DNA of 64,000 nucleotides, taken from positions 248,001 to 312,000 of the forward strand of contig DAOTXR010000048.1 in NCBI GenBank assembly GCA_034435375.1. Reading direction: 5' to 3'. The notes under the pieces were generated by a model. The model was given only the letters and a program-made list of their open reading frames with translations, did no database searches and was not told the DNA's origin. The position numbers were made by a program, and so were the translations under genes. The DNA is from DAOTXR01 sp034435375 (GTDB lineage Bacteria; Chloroflexota; Anaerolineae; Aggregatilineales; UBA3940). Shown one piece after another: positions 60,930 to 64,000 of this stretch (the first letter of the stretch is position 1; each line of letters begins with the position of its first letter).

Positions 60930-61475
60930 ATGTCTGGTGAGCGTGTGATCCACAGCGAACACATCTTCGACGGGCGCGTGGTCCACCTTCGTGTGGACAC
61001 CATCGCCCGAGAGGATGGGCAGACTTACCAGCGAGAGATCATTCAGCATGCTGGAGCTGTCGCGTTGGTCCCGCTGGACGAGGCAGGCAATGTGATCCTG
61101 GTGCGTCAGTATCGAGCTGGAGTGCAAAAGCACCTTCTGGAGTTACCTGCCGGTGGGCTTGAGCCAGACGAGTCGCGCGAGGAGTGCGCCCAGCGCGAGC
61201 TTCAGGAAGAGGTGGGTTACTATCCAGAGGAGCTGATCGAGCTGGGCAGCTACTACGTGGCCGCTTCGTACACTACCGAACACATCACGATCTACTTGGC
61301 GCGTGGCCTGCGCTCCTCGCAGCTTCCCGGTGACATCGACGAGAGTATCACGGTTGAGCGGATGCCGCTCAGGCAGGCGGTTCACATGGCCCTCACTAAC
61401 CAGATCGACGACAGCAAGACGCTGATCGGATTGGTGTGGGCTGCGAATGCTCTGGGTGTGCTATGTGAAGGCTGA
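60930..61475 (+). CDS. Nudix hydrolase, ADP-ribose pyrophosphatase-like
   Basis: 181 residues. The Nudix box is complete at 75-97 (GGLEPDESREECAQRE then LQEEVG), coordinating the magnesium that hydrolyses nucleoside diphosphates linked to a second group. The N-terminal dimerisation region (VVHLRVDTI, QREIIQHAGAVALVPL) and the PAGGLEPDE residues match ADP-ribose pyrophosphatases of the NudF type, which recycle ADP-ribose. ATG 60930 is chosen because AGGAGAGG lies six bases upstream; a TTG further upstream is less likely. It follows a strong terminator, so it must have its own promoter, which I could not pick out. Confidence 0.92.
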   Translation: MSGERVIHSEHIFDGRVVHLRVDTIAREDGQTYQREIIQHAGAVALVPLDEAGNVILVRQYRAGVQKHLLELPAGGLEPDESREECAQRELQEEVGYYPEELIELGSYYVAASYTTEHITIYLARGLRSSQLPGDIDESITVERMPLRQAVHMALTNQIDDSKTLIGLVWAANALGVLCEG

Positions 61476-61505
61476 TGAGGCACAGAATCACGAGGATCAA
61501 CAAGA

Positions 61506-61524
61506 CCGTGACAGCGAGTCACGG
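61506..61524. terminator. hairpin between convergent genes
   Basis: CCGTGAC (61506-61512) pairs with GTCACGG (61518-61524) with a five-base loop. It lies between the Nudix stop and the biotin carrier stop. No T run, so it may act as a weak bidirectional terminator or mRNA end stabiliser. Confidence 0.45.
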
Positions 61525-61553
61525 CAACTGCTCGTTATTCTGTCTGACCGGAT

Positions 61554-62051
61554 TTACACGATCACTATCAACGTCTGGTTCTGCTCCAAGCTGTCACCGG
61601 CTCTGACGTTAACCCGCTCGACACGGCCAGCACGCGGGGCCTTAAGCTCGTTTTCCATCTTCATAGATTCCAGAATCACGAGGTTTGCGCCAGCCTCCAC
61701 CCTCTGACCGACCTCGACTAGGACAGCCACCACCATGCCCGGCATGGGAGCCTTGATGGCGACTTCACCGGTTTCCGGCACCAGCGATAGCGATCTTTCT
61801 CGCAGCAGCTTGCTGCGCTCGTCGATGACCTGCACCTCATACAGGTTGCCACGCATCAACACCTGCCAGATGCCATTATGCTGCTCAACCAACGCCTCAA
61901 ACGACTCGTTGTTCATGAGCAGCGAATATAATCCACTATGGCTCAGCCCGCCGAAGTCAACCGCGATTTCAGTGCCATCAAAGAGCACCCGGCCCTCATC
62001 GCTGATCTCCACCGTATAGATGTCCTCACCTACCACGACCTCGTATTTCAT
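61554..62051 (-). CDS. biotin carboxyl carrier protein
   Basis: 165 residues. The C-terminal biotinyl domain carries the biotin-attachment motif ESMKMEN with the target lysine near residue 130, preceded by the APMPGMV turn. The N-terminal part (about 1-95) is a flexible linker domain as in propionyl-CoA carboxylase alpha subunits. It would move the carboxyl group from the biotin carboxylase (62102) to the carboxyltransferase (63652) of the same operon. GGGAGA precedes the ATG. Expression together with those genes indicates a multi-subunit acyl-CoA carboxylase. Confidence 0.93.
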   Translation of the reverse strand: MKYEVVVGEDIYTVEISDEGRVLFDGTEIAVDFGGLSHSGLYSLLMNNESFEALVEQHNGIWQVLMRGNLYEVQVIDERSKLLRERSLSLVPETGEVAIKAPMPGMVVAVLVEVGQRVEAGANLVILESMKMENELKAPRAGRVERVNVRAGDSLEQNQTLIVIV

Positions 62052-62101
62052 CTCTTGTCTCCCACAAGCCTAATGCCTTCGATGGCCCCATTGCCTTGTG
62101 A

Positions 62102-63616
62102 TCAGACACGACGCATCCGGTCCCACCGCCCGATCAACTTCCAGTTGCTGATATCCCGTTCATTGCGCCCGATCACCTGTGCAGCCTGAAGGCGAGTCTC
62201 ATGGGCGACCAGCGCTGCCAAAATGGCAGCTATGTCTGGCCTGGGATTAACGCCCTCGTTCATCGAGAAGCGTTCTTCTACGAAAGTGGTGTCAAACTGG
62301 CCTGCGATGAAGCGCGTGCTGTCCAGCAGGTTCTGGTGGAAGGGGATGTTGGTCTTCACGCCCATGATGCGATACTCTGAGAGCGCCCGCCGCATCCGCA
62401 GCAGGGCCTCGCCACGTGTGTCTCCCCAGCAGATCAGCTTGGCGATCATCGGGTCGTAGTAGGGGGTGATGACATCCCCAGTCGTGACCCCCGAGTCCAC
62501 ACGCACACCCGGACCCGCCGGGATGGTCATGGCAGTGATCTTGCCAATGGAGGGCAGGAAGTTGTTATAGGGATCTTCAGCATTGATGCGACATTCAATG
62601 GCTGCTCCCTGGATGGTGATCTCCTCCTGGGTATGGCTCAACTTGCGCCCACGGGCAATTCTGATCTGTTCCTTGAGGATATCCAGGTTGGTCACAAGCT
62701 CCGTGACTGGATGCTCAACCTGAAGACGGGTGTTGGCTTCCAGAAAGTAGAAATTGCGATCTTTGTCTACCAGGAATTCAATGGTCCCGGCGTTAACGTA
62801 GTTCACAGCTTTTGCCGCAGCCACGGCCACTGCGCCCATTTTTCGACGCAACTCCTCGTCAACGAACGGGGATGGGGCCTCCTCCAGCAGCTTCTGATGG
62901 CGACGCTGAATCGAGCACTCACGCTCACCTAGATAGATCACGTTGCCCAGACTATCAGCCAGAATCTGAATCTCGATGTGACGTGCCCCCTGGATCAGCT
63001 TTTCCAGGTACACCGAGCCTTCGCCAAAGGCAGCTTCGGCCTCTCGGCGGGCGGCGTGGAGGGCGTTCTCAAAGTCTTCGGGCCGATCGACCCGGCGCAT
63101 TCCCTTACCGCCGCCGCCCGCCGTGGCCTTGATCAGCAGGGGATAGCCCACAAAGCCTGCCGCGTGCGCCAGGTCCTCGTCGGGCAGGTCTAGCTCAGTG
63201 CCGGGCACCACCGGCACTCCCGCCGCCTCCACTGTCTTACGCGCAACCACCTTGTCACCCATCGACCCAATTGCCGTCGGTGGCGGGCCAATGAAGGCGA
63301 TCCCTTCGTCGATGCATGCCTGGGCGAAATCTGCCCGTTCGGCCAGGAAACCGTACCCTGGGTGGATAGCATCTGCTCCGGACTTCCTGGCCACATCCAA
63401 GATGCGGTCAATACGTAGGTAGCTGTCGCGGGCGGGCGGCGGCCCAATGTGATAGGCTTCAGTGGCATAGCGGACGTGCATGGCATTGCGGTCCACGTCA
63501 GAATATACGGCCACAGTATCCAGCCCTAGCTCGCGGCAGGCGCGGATGATGCGCACTGCAATCTCGCCCCGGTTGGCGATCAGGACCTTGCGGAATAGAG
63601 TCGGTGTTTCACTCAT
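62102..63616 (-). CDS. biotin carboxylase subunit of an acyl-CoA carboxylase
   Basis: 504 residues. ATP-dependent carboxylation of biotin. N-terminal IANRGEIAVRIIRACRELG block, ATP-grasp glycine loop TAGGGGKGMRRV (about 160-170), the ERDCSIQRRHQK-like block (here ERECSIQRRHQK), and ANTRLQVEHPVTE. The last part lacks a biotinyl domain, which is supplied by the separate carrier at 61554. ATG 63616 is preferred because GGGGGAG lies eight bases upstream; a longer frame to 63655 overlaps the upstream gene. Gene order carboxyltransferase, biotin carboxylase, carrier is that of propionyl-/acetyl-CoA carboxylases in many Chloroflexota and Actinobacteria. Confidence 0.95.
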   Translation of the reverse strand: MSETPTLFRKVLIANRGEIAVRIIRACRELGLDTVAVYSDVDRNAMHVRYATEAYHIGPPPARDSYLRIDRILDVARKSGADAIHPGYGFLAERADFAQACIDEGIAFIGPPPTAIGSMGDKVVARKTVEAAGVPVVPGTELDLPDEDLAHAAGFVGYPLLIKATAGGGGKGMRRVDRPEDFENALHAARREAEAAFGEGSVYLEKLIQGARHIEIQILADSLGNVIYLGERECSIQRRHQKLLEEAPSPFVDEELRRKMGAVAVAAAKAVNYVNAGTIEFLVDKDRNFYFLEANTRLQVEHPVTELVTNLDILKEQIRIARGRKLSHTQEEITIQGAAIECRINAEDPYNNFLPSIGKITAMTIPAGPGVRVDSGVTTGDVITPYYDPMIAKLICWGDTRGEALLRMRRALSEYRIMGVKTNIPFHQNLLDSTRFIAGQFDTTFVEERFSMNEGVNPRPDIAAILAALVAHETRLQAAQVIGRNERDISNWKLIGRWDRMRRV

Positions 63617-63651
63617 CGTGCTGCTCCCCCTGCTAGATGGGTACTTGCCAT

Positions 63652-64000
63652 TCACAGCGGGATGTTGCCGTGTTTCTTGGGCGGGTTAGTGTCCCGTTTG
63701 TTCTTCAGCACCTCCAACGCGTTGATCAAGCGAGGGCGAGTCTCACGCGGCTCGATCACGTCATCAATGTAGCCGCGTGCAGCCGCCACGTAAGGGTTGG
63801 CAAAACGCTCGCGGTACTGTTCAACCAGTTCATTTCTTCTGGCTACCGGATCCTGCACCTCAGCCAGCTCTTTGCGGAAGATGATATTCACTGCCCCATC
63901 TGGTCCCATCACGGCGATCTCAGCGCTGGGCCACGCCAGGTTAAGATCGCCCCGAATATGTTTGCTGCTCATCACGTCGTAGGCACCGCCATAAGCCTTG
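63652..64000 (-). CDS. acyl-CoA carboxylase carboxyltransferase beta subunit (C-terminal fragment)
   Basis: About 116 codons are visible; the gene begins beyond position 64000. The sequence KAYGGAYDVMSSKHIRGDL, then AWPSAEIAVMGPDGAVNIIF, and the ending KRDTNPPKKHGNIPL are the C-terminal signature of propionyl-CoA carboxylase beta/methylmalonyl-CoA decarboxylase alpha chains. It transfers carboxyl from carboxy-biotin to an acyl-CoA, probably propionyl-CoA. The stop is 35 bases before the biotin carboxylase start, so they share an operon. Substrate is inferred from the family. Confidence 0.93.
   Translation of the reverse strand, partial: KAYGGAYDVMSSKHIRGDLNLAWPSAEIAVMGPDGAVNIIFRKELAEVQDPVARRNELVEQYRERFANPYVAAARGYIDDVIEPRETRPRLINALEVLKNKRDTNPPKKHGNIPL

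Noticed and set aside
1..64000. tRNA, rRNA, insertion sequences and prophage genes
   Set aside because: No cloverleaf, rRNA segment, transposase, integrase or terminal inverted repeat was recognised by reading; a tRNAscan or ISfinder search was not possible here.

Overview
The window looks like a piece of a moderately GC-rich chromosome from a free-living bacterium, most likely a Chloroflexota member (Anaerolineae or a neighbouring class). This is inferred from the mix of LysM and tandem-95 surface proteins, many single-domain response regulators, NACHT/HEAT proteins, an eukaryote-like IleS behind a T-box, and a class II diterpene cyclase related to those of Herpetosiphon and Mycobacterium tuberculosis. 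No tRNA, rRNA, CRISPR array or insertion sequence was recognised. About 46 protein genes are supported; the first and last are cut by the window edges.

Layout. 0-8 kb: sugar-nucleotide and envelope genes (nucleotide-sugar dehydrogenase fragment, epimerase, polytopic membrane protein), an atypical SDR, phosphoglucose isomerase, a LysM L,D-transpeptidase and a SIS-domain sugar-phosphate enzyme. 8-12.2 kb: a two-component island with one membrane histidine kinase and five response regulators, four of them receiver-only. 12.4-14.9 kb: a convergent pair homologous to the tuberculosinol genes Rv3377c (class II diterpene cyclase) and Rv3378c, separated by a strong hairpin. 15.1-21.1 kb: a promoter and T-box leader with an apparent isoleucine specifier, followed by an AlaX-like editing protein, two genes of unknown function and ileS, which has its own structured leader. 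21.2-24.7 kb: DksA/TraR-like protein, RluD-type pseudouridine synthase, two orphan receivers and a PEP synthase/PPDK regulator.

24.7-41.1 kb is a long minus-strand surface and signalling block: an HTH-FecR membrane protein, a 12-repeat tandem-95 adhesin-like protein, an FHA/zinc-ribbon protein, a peptide-binding lipoprotein, a sensor kinase, an orphan receiver and an 8-repeat tandem-95 protein. Part of the last carries nearly identical 291-bp DNA units. 41.4-44.4 kb holds a cyclase/formamidase, a PIG-L deacetylase and RarA.

44.6-52.1 kb is a NACHT island: a NACHT-FGE protein, a small protein that shares a glycine-rich linker motif with it, and a NACHT-HEAT protein. This resembles bacterial STAND/NACHT conflict or signalling systems. 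52.3-58.8 kb: a coiled-coil membrane protein, two GAF proteins, a LiaF-like protein, a PflX-like radical SAM protein, a LysM/lamin-tail protein and a decayed LacI-family remnant. 59-64 kb: homoserine dehydrogenase, a LysM lipoprotein, a Nudix hydrolase and a minus-strand biotin-dependent acyl-CoA carboxylase operon that runs off the end.

The strongest leads are the diterpenoid pair, whose second enzyme lacks the expected aspartate; the NACHT island with its shared linker motif; and the double RNA control (T-box plus structured ileS leader) of the isoleucine operon.
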